This document shows, in pieces, positions 24,701 through 37,990 of a DNA stretch of 64,000 nucleotides (its first letter is position 1; each line of letters opens with the position of its first letter). The stretch is from the NCBI GenBank assembly GCA_000727475.1, contig KL647294.1:1300369-1364368 (forward strand), given 5' to 3'. The stretch comes from Sarcocystis neurona. Taxonomy: Eukaryota > Apicomplexa > Conoidasida > Eucoccidiorida > Sarcocystidae. A model generated the notes under the pieces. The model was not told the DNA's origin, made no database searches, and saw nothing but the letters and a program-made list of their open reading frames with translations. Made by a program: the position numbers and the translations under genes.

Positions 24701-27700
24701 CTGCTGCTTTGCTGCGGAAGCTGCGGGAGCCGCAGCGGGAGGGGGGCGGTGCTGGGGAGCGGGAGCCGCGTGGAACGGGATGCAGGTCCCGACGCCGCAG
24801 GTGCAAGGCACCGGACACAGCACCAGGAGACAGCAGCTGCTCTACTGCTTGTTCGACCTGCAGCACAGCAGCAAGCTGCAGCTGTGTACCGTATGTGTCT
24901 CCTCCGTCCTAGACATCACCGAAGTAATGGAAAAGCGCATTCGTAGTCGCTTCTCCTTGCAGACGCTTTACGTCTCTGGGTCGGGGGCTGCTTCGCCGCT
25001 GCTGCAGTTTGTGCGGCAGCAGCTGCTGCACTTGTCTCCGCAGCAACTGCTACGCATTGCTACCGACGCTGCTGCCGCCGAGCAGGTCTACGTCGACTGG
25101 CTCGACCACGCCGCTGCTCCTGCTGCTGGCCTGGCTGCAGCAGCAGAAGGAAGGATGGAGCAGCACGAGAAGCTTGCGGAAGGGGGGGGACGCGCAGGAG
25201 AGGAAGAGGAGGGAAGAAGAGGAGAGATGATGGACTCAGATACTGCAGCTGAAAGCGACGAGGAGCAAGGAAGGGTCGCAGGGAGGGAAGAACAGCAGCA
25301 GCATTCAAAAGAAGGGAAGGAGATTGGGACGCAGCAGAAGAAACCGCGAAGGGACCGTGCGCAGCTGCAGGAAGAGAAGAAAAACCGGAGGAGTGACACT
25401 GAGGCAGAGGCAGCGAGAGACACAGAAACAGCAGGAGAGAAAGGGAAGCCTCCTTTACTCCCTGTCTTGGGAGGAACAGCAGAGGCAGAGACGGAGGCTG
25501 GGGAAGACGGGGAAGAAAGGAGCCGGGTAGCGAAAAGGAGAGAGAAGGAAGCAGCAGCAGGAGATCCGGTAGAACGTGGTTGTATGGCTAAAGCAGCAGG
25601 AGCAGCCAATGGGCAGACGGTGCGAACGACAGCAGCAGACGTTGTGAAGGCCGCTGCAGGAGGAGCAGCAAGGCGTGAACCAGTAGGAGCAGCTGTAGCA
25701 GCAAAGGACGCAGAAACAGGAGCAGCGAATGCAGCAGCAGGAGAAGACACAGAGGCAGCAGCAAGCGAAACGACAGCAGAGACGACAGCCGTAGCAGACG
25801 CAGAGGCGGTAGCAGCAGAAATGGCGGAGAGAGAGGCAGCGCGCGGGAAAAGAAGAAGCACAGCAAATGGCGGAACGCCTGTGAAGAAGAGGCGGCATTG
25901 CACAGGGGACTGTTGTGAAGCGCCATCGAGACGAGCAGGCGCTGTGGAGCAGCCGCACCAGCTCGCCGCAGGGAGTGCTGCCGCCAGTCGCAAGCCCGGA
26001 AGTACACTTCCGTGTATCTCTGCAGCTGTCGACGCTACCGTCAAGCCTCACGCGAGCCGCTGCCCCTGCCTCACAGTCGATCGCGTGAGGAACAAGAGCA
26101 GCAGCAGATGGCAGCCGTCAGCGGAAGATCGACAGACTGCTGAAGTGTTTGTTGCTGCCTATCTAGCAGCAGTAAACGAAGAGCTTGCCTGTTGCATTTT
26201 CAGGGTAAGAGCGCCTCTCGCTGCTGCTGAGAGACTCCGAGACAATCTTGTGATGCACCTCCTTCATCTAATTTCCTTGTCAGCAGTGCGCCTTGCTGCT
26301 GCTGCGGCGACTGTGCGCAGAGGTAAATTTGTCCCTTCCTTGCTCTCACCTGCAGGTACCTGCTTAGTCGCTACACTGCATTAATTGATAAGAGAAACGC
26401 AGCCGCTGCACTAATCTCCGCCCTGCAGAGAATCTCCCTCTGACGGTTATTGCTGTACACGCATCTATCCTTATTCACAAAGGAGCAGATACGTGTGTCT
26501 TCATGCGTGCACCAGATATATACATACATTTAAGGCGGGGATACATATATATATAAATAAGTAAATAGACGTATGCATATATGTACGTGTGTATCATTAT
26601 GTGTATAGGTGAGATGCACCCCGTATCTATTCTTTTCAAGCCTTCGCGCGCGCACCTCGTAAGCGCGAAGTACGTGGTACATCCGCAGTTCAGAGGAATC
26701 GAAGATATACGCGTTTCGCAGAGTTGTTTTGTCTCTTTCTGTTTGTGGACTGATGACGGTTCTCTGCGTCTTCATTGTATGCGTTTTATGGTAGCAGCTG
26801 GACGGCTGATATCTTCTCTGCTCCGGCGTCCCCTCTACCTGTACTTCCACAAGTTTCTCCATGTAATGTTCACTCTTGAGGACACGCTCAACTCCCTGCG
26901 TCGCTGTCTCTTTTCCTTTCCCTCTCATATACACGGAAATATATATATATATACATGCCGTTGATGCATGTCTTGCTGCTGCGCTGTGTGCAGACACGCT
27001 TCCTCCGGCACTTTGATATGGGTCGTCAGCCCCGCTTTTTTTTTGCGCAGCTCGTTGATCATTTGCTGTCCATAGCAGATGGACAGTCGTACATGACATT
27101 ACCTGGTTCTGCTGCAGTTGTTGCTGCCGCTGCTGCCGTCCCTCCTCCGCCTTTTCCTCCGCGTTCTTGTCTTGCTGTTGCTGCTGGGGGACACGCGGGT
27201 ACTGCTGCGGACAGCGGTGCTGCTGGGGACGCTGCTCCTCCTACAACGGTGACGATGGCTGCAGGGCGTGGGGGTTCGGTTGCCGCTGCAGCGGCACACG
27301 ACTGCGACCTGGCATTTCCTCTATCGGGATGCAGGAAGTTAACCCACTCCGCTGCTGTTATCGCTGCTGCTGCTGCGGCTCCTGCGTTGTCTCCTTCGCT
27401 GACGCCGTCGCGCAGCTCTTCGTCCTCCGTTGCGTCACCCCGCCCTCCCGCCGCTGCTGCTGCCGCTCCTTTGCAGCGTCCTCTGCTGCAGCCGACGCAG
27501 CATCGGGAGGCGACATCCCAGCACGAGCCGCAGACGCAGCAGGGAGAGCAGCAGCAGCAGCAGCAGAAAAAAGACAAGGGCGAAGAGGAGCGGCAAGGAG
27601 AAGCGGAACCGGATGGAACTGGGCTCCCAAAGACGCCTACGAAACAATGTAAATGCAGGAGTTCTGTTGCTTCTTGGTTCTCACCGACGACAGTGCGTTC

Positions 27701-30700
27701 TCCTTTAGCTGCTGCTACTGCTGCAGAAGATTCTCCTCTTTCTCACTCGCTGCCGGTGCAACTACGCTCTCCCGCGCTGGCAGCCGAACGACACGCGGCT
27801 TCTGCAGGGAACGGAAGAAGAAGCAGCAGCAGCGGTGCTGCCGCAGCGACGGATCAAGCAGCGGGGACACACGCCGAGACGCAGCTGCAGGCCCTCTGCG
27901 GGGGCTGTCTCCTGCGAGAAGAACCTGGCGTAAGCAGGGAAACCGTGGTACACCGACGATTGAAGCACACCAACAACGCCGTGTTACTTTTAGCACTCGC
28001 AGACACAGACGAGCTGCAGCGGTAGCAGGAGTGTGTGTTGCGGGAAGAGAATGATAACCGGCCACCGGCAGCAGACGGACTGGGGTCCCGACGTTGTGTA
28101 GCAGCAGAAACAACAGCAGTAGCAGCAGCAGCAACAGCAGCAGCAGAAGCACGGGCAGCAGAAGCGACAGCAGCAGAACCACCAACAGCAGAAAGTCCAG
28201 AAGCAGAAGCACCAGCAGCAGAAGCACCGGCAGCGGATGCTCCGGCAGCAGAGGCGACAGTAGTACAAGCAACAGTAGCAGAACAAACAGCAGCCGAAAC
28301 TCTCGCAGCAGATGCGAGAAGAACTGGTGGAGTGCTTGTTGCAGCGTTCGTGCAAAGCGCCAATGGAGACGCAGGTCGAATCACCAACCTCCATATCCGC
28401 GTTAGCACGCACACGACTACGTGCCTGCATTTGTTCCTTAGTATATGCGCTAGTGAATACGCAGCTCGATTCACCGACCTCCATATCCACGTTAGCACGC
28501 ACACGACTACGTACCAGTTCTCTGTGAGTACGGAGAGACACATGTACGTTGAGCGTGTGAATGTGCTGGGGTCGCCGGTTACTGCTGAACTTTTCTTCTT
28601 GAACGTACACCCAGAGACGTGGCAGAAGACATGCCCAACGGTTTTCTTGAAGTGCGCAGCTTGCTGGTGGTAGCTGCTGGTGCCTCACCGGAAACGCCGT
28701 CGTATCTGGAGTTGCGCGCAGCGTTACGGCAAATCACACGAGCTGCCGCCATACGTGCGACAAGGTGTATCTACACCTGCGTGCGTCCGACGTGGTGTCG
28801 CTACACCTTCCTCATCGATTCACTTTCACGAAAAATACCTCGGGGAGTCCGAGGATCGACGTGCACCGCTGCTGCATTCGAAAGGGCGCGTCTGCACACG
28901 TCTTCATCTCCTTTTCTCGGGTTCTGCTGGTGGAAAAAAAAGGCGGTTTTTCTGCCAAATCCTGCACAGCTCTACCGCACGGTGTGTGGCGGTGTCTGTA
29001 CACTTCGCTGTGTCCTTTGCTCTGTGCATCTTGCCCTTGTCTCCTCTGGTCTCACCTTCGGCTTTCTCATCGTCTACGCACGCATAGACATACACAGGTA
29101 TATACACATATACGTTGAGGTGCACGCGCGGGTCGACGCGTATATGTTGTTGCTTTTACATCATAAATCGAGGTTGTTCGTGCCAGAGGGCGATTTCGGA
29201 TTTGTTTGCCAGTGCGTACTTCCTTCATCGCAAATGTTTTTGCGCGTCTCGTGTGTGTCCGTCTTCGTCTCAGCTCAGCTGCTGTTTGCACGTCTGTAGC
29301 GCGGGGGATATACACAGACGCCGGCACAGAAAAATTCTTCCCTGGGTCGCTCTATTTCTCTTCCCTTGTCGATTTACTTTGCCTGTCTAGCAGCAACACA
29401 CGAGAAGTCCCTACAGGGCGATGTGGCACTTGCCTTTGACTCACTCGACGCCCACGTATTAGTTCTTACGCTGCTTCTCCCTGCTGCGCGCCGCCTCGCC
29501 TGTGCTGCTGTTGGTTCCTCTGCGCTGCTGCTGGTCCCTGTGCGGCGCTGCTGATCGCTCTGCGCTGCTGCCGGTGCTGCTGCTGTGTTGTTAGCCCTTC
29601 GTGCGGCTGCTGCTCCCGCGCTCGCGCCTTCTTCCTGCTTCTTTGCTTCTGTTCCTCCGCCTTCACGCGACGTTGTGCTGCCGCTGGTGCTCCTGCTGCG
29701 CCGTTCCTGTCTGCTGCTTCGGTGTAGATCGAGACACTACTGCCCCACCTGAGTTTGCCGGAGCATCTAATATTGGGGGCCTTTACGCGGCTGCACGAGC
29801 AGCGCCGCCTTCCCAAGACCCTGCACCTTGCATGCGAGCAGCTCGCGCAGCTCTTTGTCAATCCGCATGCCAAGCAACAACAACCGCATATTGCTGTAAG
29901 CCCTGGTACTTTGGCGGCTACCTTGACTCCCGCTACTCTGTGTATATGTGTATATATATATGTATATTTGTGTGTGTCTTTTCCTGTGTCTCTCTCTCGC
30001 TCTCTCTTTCCCTGTACACATATGTACGTATATGCGTCCAGAGAGGTACACCTGTGTATGTGTATGTACGTACGTGTATCGTTGCATATATATGTATGCG
30101 ACGAATGACGTGGCCAAAATAAAGTAGACGTCTGTCTTGGGACTTGTATTTCTTTCACGGGGATGCTTGGGATCGCTCTGCGGCACACCTCGGTGTAGCT
30201 GTCTGCATCCCCGCTGCGGAAGCAGTTGCCACACACGTCGTCCTTGGGTTCTGCGTTATCAGCCACCCGACGCTCCCTACGTGGACGCGATGTCAACACC
30301 TACTTCACACGTAGAATACATCTGTACAGGTATTCTCATATGTCTATATTTTTACGAAGAGGTGAGTATGGGTTAGGTGCCTGACAGTCTCCCCGGGCTT
30401 CTCCTCTGCAGCTATTTGCGTGTAATAGCACTTCGCTGTTTCCTCGGCATTGCGGCGCTACTTGACCGGTCCACGGTTTCTGTGTGTGGCTGCTGTTGTG
30501 CAAGTGTTTTCTGCCACGTCTTTGATCGCTATGGTGCTGCTGCTGGTCTGCTGGAGCTGCTGCTCCTGCGGAACGTTCCGGCGCAAATAAAGTGTTGCTC
30601 AAGTGAAGTGACGTGGGGTGGTCAGGAAAAGAGCGGTTGAAAGAAGTGCCGGTGGTGTTACCAGAGATACGCAGCAATTCGCTTGTACATACACGCAGCT

Positions 30701-31439
30701 CCTGACACGCTTGCGGCAGCTGCGCGGGCGCGTGAGTGCTTGCTCGCGGCGTCCTCTTGCCGCCGCTGACTGTGAAAGTTTGCGGCTGCTGTTCGTATCG
30801 ATTTCCTGTTGTATGCGGCAGGGTCTGCGGCGGGCGTTCACGCGCCTACTAGAGAGGGGCGTGCTACGCCTGTGCGACGTTGCGGCAATCCATCAAACGG
30901 CTGCGTTTGCTGGTGTTGCGGCTGCTGCTGCCGACGGCCTCTTTTCCTCCTCTTTCCTCTGCTATGTGCCCTGCAAATTCCCTGCATACAGCAAGTACGC
31001 GACGACACTCTTGAACACATCGCTGCTGCTGCGGCCGCTGCTACTGCTGGCCCCCACCGCCCAACGAGTACAGGAACACCGTTCACGTTGCGTCACTCCC
31101 ACATTTTGTTGCTGTACACGCAGTTCTTTGCGTAAGGGATCGATACCAGATACGTTCTGTAGACGGCTTGCTCCACAGGAGTCACCTGCTCGCATCGTAA
31201 AAGGTGGTTTCAGCCGGATAAGTTTGCTGTTAGTATGCTCTCGCATCTCATTTGGCGTACTCACAGAAGGGAACGAAACACTGCGTGATGGCTACGCCGC
31301 ATCAGCCAGGCGTAAACGCTGTACTACTCCACTCCACTCTAGCCTCACACACATACACACACACGTATATACACACAAATTTGAAAGCGGCCTTTACTTC
31401 CGAGATGGGCATAATTACGTACTCGAATGTCTGCTTTGA
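21705..31439 (+). CDS. ORC4: Origin recognition complex subunit 4 (AAA+), repeat-expanded
   Basis: Orc4 of the nuclear origin recognition complex, an AAA+ subunit that helps load the MCM helicase. Exon 1 (21705-26322) has a Ser/Thr/Ala-rich N-terminus, Walker A GPPGSGKT (692-699), a Walker B-like VIVLDHFE with D995, and an Orc4 signature: LLYCLFDLQHS, then LDITEVMEKRIRSRFS with the box-VII Arg at 1082. A Glu/Ala-rich insert spans about 1155-1480. Phase-compatible further exons are 26798-26862, 26994-27648 (starts with HFDMGRQP, then Ala/Gln runs), 29391 to about 29530 (LAFDSLDAHVLVLTLLLPA, lid region), 29728-29895 (ending PHIA before GTAAG), 30699-30731 and 30822 onward (GLRRAFTRLLERGVL, winged helix). 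All known Orc4 landmarks appear in order. Unsure points: the donor after about 29510, the coding status of the Ala/Gln part of 26994-27648, and the C-terminus (stop at 31437-31439, or 31133-31135 if one more intron exists). Human Orc4 is about 436 residues; this product would be several times longer. Confidence 0.85.
28350..28516. repeat. 90-bp tandem duplication inside an ORC4 intron
   Basis: GCAGGTCGAATCACC at 28371 recurs as GCAGCTCGATTCACC at 28461, followed in both by ACCTCCATATCC and TTAGCACGCACACGACTACG. The spacing is exactly 90 bp, a multiple of three, and the reading stays open on both strands. A GCA/CAG tract precedes it at 28.1-28.3 kb. In the model given for ORC4 this is intronic. 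Confidence 0.8.
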
Positions 31440-34400
31440 TATGCATGGCTGCGCAAGTTTTTGTGCCATGAAAATTTTGTGCAGATATCGCCAAATGCTA
31501 GAGACGCTGCGGTTGCCTGGGGAGTTCAAGGCGTGGGTGTGCTCCTTCGAGTTTTGCAGTTAGGCGGAATCAGATGGAAAACAAGCGCGTTGTAACCTGT
31601 ACGCTTCTTCAGTGAATTCCATCTGCCGACAGAGGGAAACAGGACTTTTCTCCACTCTGCGCTTCGAAGAATGCCTGGGAGCAGAGAAGATCGTGTTATT
31701 TGGGATGACCCACCACGAGTGTCTGCAATATGAACCGACATCGAGTAGCGTTCAAAAGTCTGTTTCCACAGGCACGTGCACCACTACTCCTTGTCCGTCT
31801 ACGTCTTCGTCCACGTCTTTGATCCAGACGATATAACTATGGAAAAGTTACATATTTACGTACGCTCCTACAGCACAGAACGACGAAAATTCAGCTTAGG
31901 GTGGCGGCGGGGGAAGAAGAGGATGTGCCAGTACCCCTCTGCTTGGCAGCTCGGCACAGTTCTCAGTAGTGTTACTGAGGGAAAACGGTACGAGAACTCA
32001 CGTATATGAACTTTATAACAACATACGACTATACTGATGTGTATTGCAATTGGTACTCTTTTTTGGCTGGCCTTTGCTGGCAATGGACAATGTTATTTAG
32101 ACACGGAGGGGCGCCACACAGCGTTCAATTGAAACTGGAGAATGTTCTTCAGACGCGGAGGGGCGTCGCACAGCGTCCAGCTTAGCCCGCAGCTACCGTC
32201 GGCTAAAGTGGAGACTCGGCGTCAACCGCCTTGAAGCTAGTGCACTTTAAACTGGCGGTTGGCGGAAGACCTTTTCAAAGATAGGGAACATACTTGTGTT
32301 TCCTAGTATGTGGTGAATGGACAACACGTTCAGAGACTGCGACTGAGGCCGCCGAACGGTTAAGACCGTAGTTTGCCAGCCTTAAGAGCCCAGGATAGTC
32401 TGTAGAATCTCCGCCCGAACGGGGACTTGCCCCGAGTCTCACGTCCTCGTTACGAGCTAACGTGTCTGTGGCTCAACTGAAATGAATTCGCACGAGTTAC
32501 GCTAGTTGACAAGTTTAAGTGAGTGGCGTGCCTAGAATGTTGAACCATGTCGCGGCTAAGATTTCTGCACGTTCAGATTTGGGGGGGGGACTTTGACGTA
32601 TCCCGTTGCGCGGGAGAGTCACTCTTTGAGGCAAATGCTAGTGGACACTGACTGTCAGGAAATTCCCAGCTGCAATGACCAAAGCACCAAGGACTTGCTC
32701 ATACGTTCAACTCCTGATAATTTGCAATGTGTAGTGTGATGACTCAATTGTGGGCTGCTAATGCGCACCCCCCCTTATACCAGCTTTGCATGGGTCATTA
32801 ATATGCCAGGCAACTACTGTGCTCTTGTTTGGAAGCACTTCGGTTCTACACGTTCGCTGCCTTTTTCCGGAGAAGATTTCGTCAACGTCTGGAAACTTCC
32901 TTCAATCGTACACGCACAGGGCAAAATGAGTTGTACGCTTCCGGAGTCGCACACAGCGTGAAGGCCAGGACTTGTACGTATGAACACGTTACATGTTTAC
33001 TGCTTACTTGTAGCGAGAAACTTAGAATGCTTTTACCGCAACGTGGTATCTGACCGCTTTCCTCTGCAGCGATTATTGGACTGCTCCTACGACACGAAGA
33101 AGTGTTGAGTTCAAAAGCGTGCACTTGCACAGGGTACAGAAACGTTCGAGAACACTCCTCTAAGACATGAATTTTTTGTGGGTGGCTGCCGGGTGCTGGC
33201 ACGTAGGTATATCTCATGTACGTAGGTGTTTGCTCACATGCGTAACGTCGACTTAACGTTCATCAGCGACGCCAAGTCCTAAATTATCCTCGACCTAACT
33301 TCAATATGGAGGAGCCCTTATAAGCGCTGTCGGTGTCCCGAGTGCAGCGCGACTGTACAACTCCAGTTTGCAGTGGAGCAGCTACCGTTCCTGCGGTCGT
33401 TGTGTCTTCTTGTGTGCACACATTTTCTGCATTCCGTTCAGCGAACATGAGTATGTGTGCGCCGATCGCGAGCATCTTCACAAATACACAGAGGGGCAAT
33501 CGTTTACCGTAGCGCCGCACCTCAGGCAGAACAGGGTGCCTACGAGTAGGTCACCCAGAGATTTCGTTGCATCGTACAGGAGGAAGTACACACTAGGCAC
33601 AAAGGCGCGCGTACGCTTTCATTTTCCTAGCAACGCCTACGCTTGAGACGAATGCTGCAGTATCTGTTGAAGGGTGGTCGTTTGCAAAGTGTAAGCAGCC
33701 ACTGCCGTGGGGGGTGTGCAGCGCGTGTGGATGGACGTTGTTTGACGCCGAGAGGAACAAGGTGAAGATATGAAGTTTTCTCGCACAAAGAGTAGAGCCG
33801 AAGTGGAATGTGAGTTCTCCTTCAAGTATTTTTTTCGTCTCTCCGCCCCTGTGCACCCGTACCGGTTGCATTGCCCGTGCAGCGAATAATCTACGATACA
33901 GGGAGAAATATCCCTTTTCACCGCACGACACACTTAGGCAGACAGAGAGGAGACGTCACGAGAAATATCTACTTTTCACAATGGCACACTCAAGAGAACA
34001 ACAGAAACGAAAACAGCATGCGTTAGTTTCGCAGCCTTCCGCTTCGGCTAGCAGTACTCGATATACGGCAGTGCCGCTAACATGCACAAACATCGCCGAC
34101 TCGTAGAGTCCGTCACTGCACTGCGAACGGAAGAAGCAAAAGCAGAAGGCCTATTTGTCAGGAGATTAACGTGGTGTACACATGTACTGGCCTCCTTTTC
34201 AAGAAAGGAGGGTAGCAGCTGGGGGATCCAGTGTCGTCCACGCCAGGAGCCCTCCTCGGCAACCCTTCGGTGAGGTGGACCACCGTTGCATTTCAACATC
34301 GACGAGCCATATCACCTGCGTTTTCAGTCCTCGGGTGGAGATTTGCCACGACGTACTCTTGTCGTTATCCTAAGTTACCTAATTTCTGTGTTCTTTTGCG

Positions 34401-37055
34401 AATGCTGAGGTGCGTTCCTGCGTATATCGCGTCGCTGCCCTTGAAAATACTTCTGTCCTCATGAAGAGGGAGCCGTAAAGATTGCTTCTTTGTTTAACAC
34501 ACTTTCTAGAATGCGTACGCGGCGCCTTATCCACGTAGTCTAAGTTTCTGTAGCTAACGATGTATACATGGTAGCTCTTGTATAGGATCGTATGTTCGTT
34601 TCGGTTGGCTTTTCGCTGCCTTGAAGAGACAGCGCACAAGCTGCTCGTGCGTCTTGCACATGCATATGAGGGCGGCCTCTTCATTTGCAGCGTTTAGATG
34701 ACGTCGAGAATTGTCGATGTCTACGGTTCCCTCCGTCTCATAATTTCTTGCCGTCACGGTACGGCGGCCTGCTTTATCTTCCCCACCGCTACTGCTTCTG
34801 TGGGCCACCTTCCTTGTCTTCGGCGCTCGTCTCTGCGCTTACAAACCTGCTTCAGCGGGAGTGTTCTTCAGTAGTTCTGGTTCTTGTCTTCCTTGCTCGA
34901 TCCACGACAAATGCTGGAAGGAGGACAGATGCCTAAATTGCCGGGCGGAGTACATGAATGAAGCAAGAAGTCTTGACGGGGAAAACGTCGCACGTTCCGG
35001 GAGTCGTTTAGCCAGTCCTCCGCCGGATCCGTCGATTCCTGCGTCTGAATTTCAGTTCCAAGTAACATCAGGCGACTGCATATCTCACACGCCTTCTGCG
35101 CGAATGCAAGGCCTTCTATCCTGCGTGGGCAGACTACGAAATGACTTCTTTCGTCTGTCTCTCTCTCTCCCTTTCGATGTCGTATTTTTTCTACAAAAGG
35201 GAGGAATTGCCTGTCGCGTGGAGTACCGTTGAACTACGCTGCTTCACGTGAATATGCTTGAGGAGGTACAACACTCACTTGTGTGTTACGTACGCGTGCT
35301 TGCGTAAGCGCACGTATACAGTTGTACACACAGTTATGTACGTAGGTACGTCCTCCTATTATTACTGCTATCACTACGACCAACTGAAGAAACACCTCAT
35401 GAACGATCCGCTGTCGCCGCCATCCCACCTCTTTTTTGTCTATCCTAGATACCTACACACGTTTCTATACTAAGGAGTCGTTTATCAATGTCAGATTTCC
35501 TCCTAGCTTCCTGTCAGTCTTTCGCTGCCCACGCACACAAAAATCCACACACGTATCGATTTGGCACCTCTTCTTCTGTCTCTGCGACGGCTGTTTGATC
35601 CTCCTCTGCGCATCTTTCACAGTAGATTTGCTGAACACTTCCACCTGCAGGGCTTCGCGGCCATGGGGAATTTTGCTCAATCGTTGACGAAATCTCGGGC
35701 GTGTCGCTTCTCGCCTTGCCTGGCACTTCGAAAGTCGGCAAAAAAATTCAACCAGCTGCGATAACCTTCCCGAGAATGCTGGCCCGGTGGGGACGCCGCG
35801 GGTGACTGTTCAAGAAAACACCAGCGTGGGTAGGAGGAGAACGTGGAACCAAAACAGCAGGATGAGGACTGACAACCAACCTTTTAACTTCAGGATTACA
35901 CATGTTTTTGCACTTCCCTACTAGCGCGCCTCTCTGTGTGTTCATTTTCTTCACGTAGAGTCCCTCACCGTAGAGAGAGTCAAAGACTTGAGGGAAAGCA
36001 GACGTTAGCGAGAAGGAACGTACATATGCCTACGCCCGCGTATACATCGGCTGTCAAATGCACTGCAATACATCCGCTTTTGACGAGTGAAGGACTTTTC
36101 CTTTTGAAACGCCGCTTTGTTGCTGTGCGGCGGCAAACACTTCCGCGTGTGAGACGCGTAAAAATCAATGGAAGCACCTGCAGACGGCGGGAAGGGAAAA
36201 CGAATACTGTCGCCTGCCTAAACAGCTACCTCCGAAATAATTGTGCCAACCTCTCTCTCTCGATATATATTATATGCCTGCGTTTAGCTGAGCTGAGAGG
36301 CCCTCATCGCGTGTAAAGATTACAGAGGTGGGGTTTCTGCATCGGCTGCGTGGCGCCGGTAGAATTTTTGCTTTCTTCAAACGCCGTAAATTTCTTTGTA
36401 GAGTGTGTCGGTGTTTCTGCTGGCAAAGGACCCACCTGTTTCTCTGCAGTAAATATATATATGCGTGTTCTTTCCGTTTCTCTCTTCGTTTGCCCCTCCC
36501 TCTCAATCTCTTTATACACTTGTGTTGGCCTCTATCTATATATGGATACATACATACACAATATATATATGTATGCGTATATACATCTCTTCCTTCTCTT
36601 TGTGGCTCTCTGTGTCTTCGTTCGACAACTTCCCCTGTTCTTCCTTAAAACGTGACTACGCGTGGGATGGGCGGGATTTGTTCTCGACTTCATCTGGGGG
36701 TGCGAAGTGTAATTTTTTCTCTTCAGCAGAACCGAAGAGTCTCGCGGAAGTGGCTTTGTCGCCTGAGAAGCTGACAGCCTAGCAAACACGGACTTGTTCT
36801 CTTCTTGACGCTGGCGGCAATATATACGTCCACGCGAGATTCTGCGAACTTTTTTTCTGCGACGGATGAACAGAGGAGACGAGGTCTTCCTGCGAGACTC
36901 CGTAGACATCCCCGCCTTCGGTGTGAAAAGTCAACAGCCCCCTCCCCCCCCTTGGGCATAATAGCGCATATGTGTCTTTGTTTTGCTGGCTGTTCGGTAG
37001 TACGGTGCCTGCGTGCGGCGTGTGACGTCCTAAATTCGCGTGCTCGTCGTGAAGT
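31440..37055. other. Repeat-poor region without a recognisable gene
   Basis: Unique DNA with short frames only. The 52-bp repeat at 32.08 kb and a poly-G run near 32580 are the only structured elements noticed before about 36.4 kb. From there the + strand becomes CT-rich with TA microsatellite, as expected upstream of the candidate exon at 37056. Confidence 0.5.
32081..32184. repeat. 52-bp tandem repeat, two copies
   Basis: AATGTTATTTAGACACGGAG at 32089 and AATGTTCTTCAGACGCGGAG at 32141 start two adjacent 52-bp units. Both continue GGGCGCCACACAGCGT or a close variant. Confidence 0.8.
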
Positions 37056-37562
37056 ATGGGAGAGGACATCTTAACTCTGGCCCGTCTTCCTGCTGCGTCC
37101 GAGCTTCGCCTCTACGCTCTGCAGGAGAAGCTGCAGCAGGCGGCGTTAGTGGGTCGTAGCGACAACAGCAGGGCCAGCATCCCCTTGCGGGGGAAACTTG
37201 ACAGCAACAGCGGCAGCGTCAACGAAGGACGAGCCGTGGGAGAACAGCCGCCGCAGCAGCAGCAGCACCAGGAGGAGGCGCAGCTGCGGAGGCAGCGAGT
37301 GCAGCAGGAGTGGGCAGGACAAAGTTCAGCAGCGGCGCAGCAAATTTCGGCAGAAACAGCAGCAGGCTATCGCCAGGAGCTCTTCTTCTTCGAACAGCAG
37401 CAGAAACAGCCGCGCTGCCACGTGTTCTCCAGCCGCACACGGTTGTTGCCACAGCACCACCACCTCAGCAGCACACGCAGCATCCTCGTCCCGCGACAGC
37501 CGTCACGGCTGCTGGTACAGTCGCTCGAGGACCAGCAGTGCTGCTGCTGCTGCTCGATTTGA
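37056..37562 (+). CDS. Candidate first exon, Gln-rich; own gene or 5' end of EIF2B-alpha
   Basis: An ATG in the context AAGTATGGGAG opens a frame beginning MGEDILTLARLPAASELRLY, a good amphipathic helix with normal amino-acid composition, before Gln-rich repeats set in (PPQQQQHQEE). The frame ends in a Cys run, and a donor-like CTG/GTACAG at 37515 lies in phase 0. Upstream DNA is CT-rich as before ORC4. No family is recognised. Since the EIF2B-alpha core lies downstream on the same strand with no other gene between, this may be its first coding exon. Equally it may be an independent short gene, because a neighbouring frame (ending near 37705) also looks coding. Confidence 0.4.
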   Translation: MGEDILTLARLPAASELRLYALQEKLQQAALVGRSDNSRASIPLRGKLDSNSGSVNEGRAVGEQPPQQQQHQEEAQLRRQRVQQEWAGQSSAAAQQISAETAAGYRQELFFFEQQQKQPRCHVFSSRTRLLPQHHHLSSTRSILVPRQPSRLLVQSLEDQQCCCCCSI

Positions 37563-37769
37563 CAGATATAAGGGTCGACCGCACGAGACGGTCCGCGCAG
37601 AAAAACAGGGGGTCGAGAAGAAAACAGGATCCTCCTACGCAGAACGGCAGCTGCAGCTCGTCTGAGAAAAGACAGGACAGTGCGAAGAACAAAGGCCTGC
37701 GGTGAAAAACAAATTGTTTGACGTTTACTCACGAAAGAATTCGCTACCAAAAAAGTGTGCCAGCACCTA

Positions 37770-37990
37770 GCTACATATATATATATATATGTATGTATAG
37801 ATATCGTGTATACATATGTGTATACGCTTGTGTATATAGAGAAAGACGTCGTACATATATGCACATATGTACCTGTTGTAGACGTTGTGTACGTGTATGT
37901 ACATATACATACGTACGTGTGTATATATATACTTCTGGGTAGACAACGTATAAATACACAAGTGAATATATGGACGTGGCACGTATGTAT
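37770..37990. repeat. TA/TG microsatellite
   Basis: Alternating purine-pyrimidine DNA (TATATATATATGTATGTATAG, then CATATGTGTATACG) with almost no other content. Probably intronic or intergenic. Confidence 0.7.

Noticed and set aside
26955..28025. Single continuous exon through the whole Ala/Gln-rich frame of ORC4
   Set aside because: A donor CAAT/GTAAAT at 27649 is in the right phase for the next conserved exon at 29391, and the frame beyond 27.66 kb has no conserved content.
32340..32470. tRNA-like or organellar rRNA-like segment with GTTCGGGC and several short hairpins
   Set aside because: D-, anticodon- and T-stems cannot be paired at correct spacing on either strand, and no clear match to a known mitochondrial rRNA fragment could be recalled.
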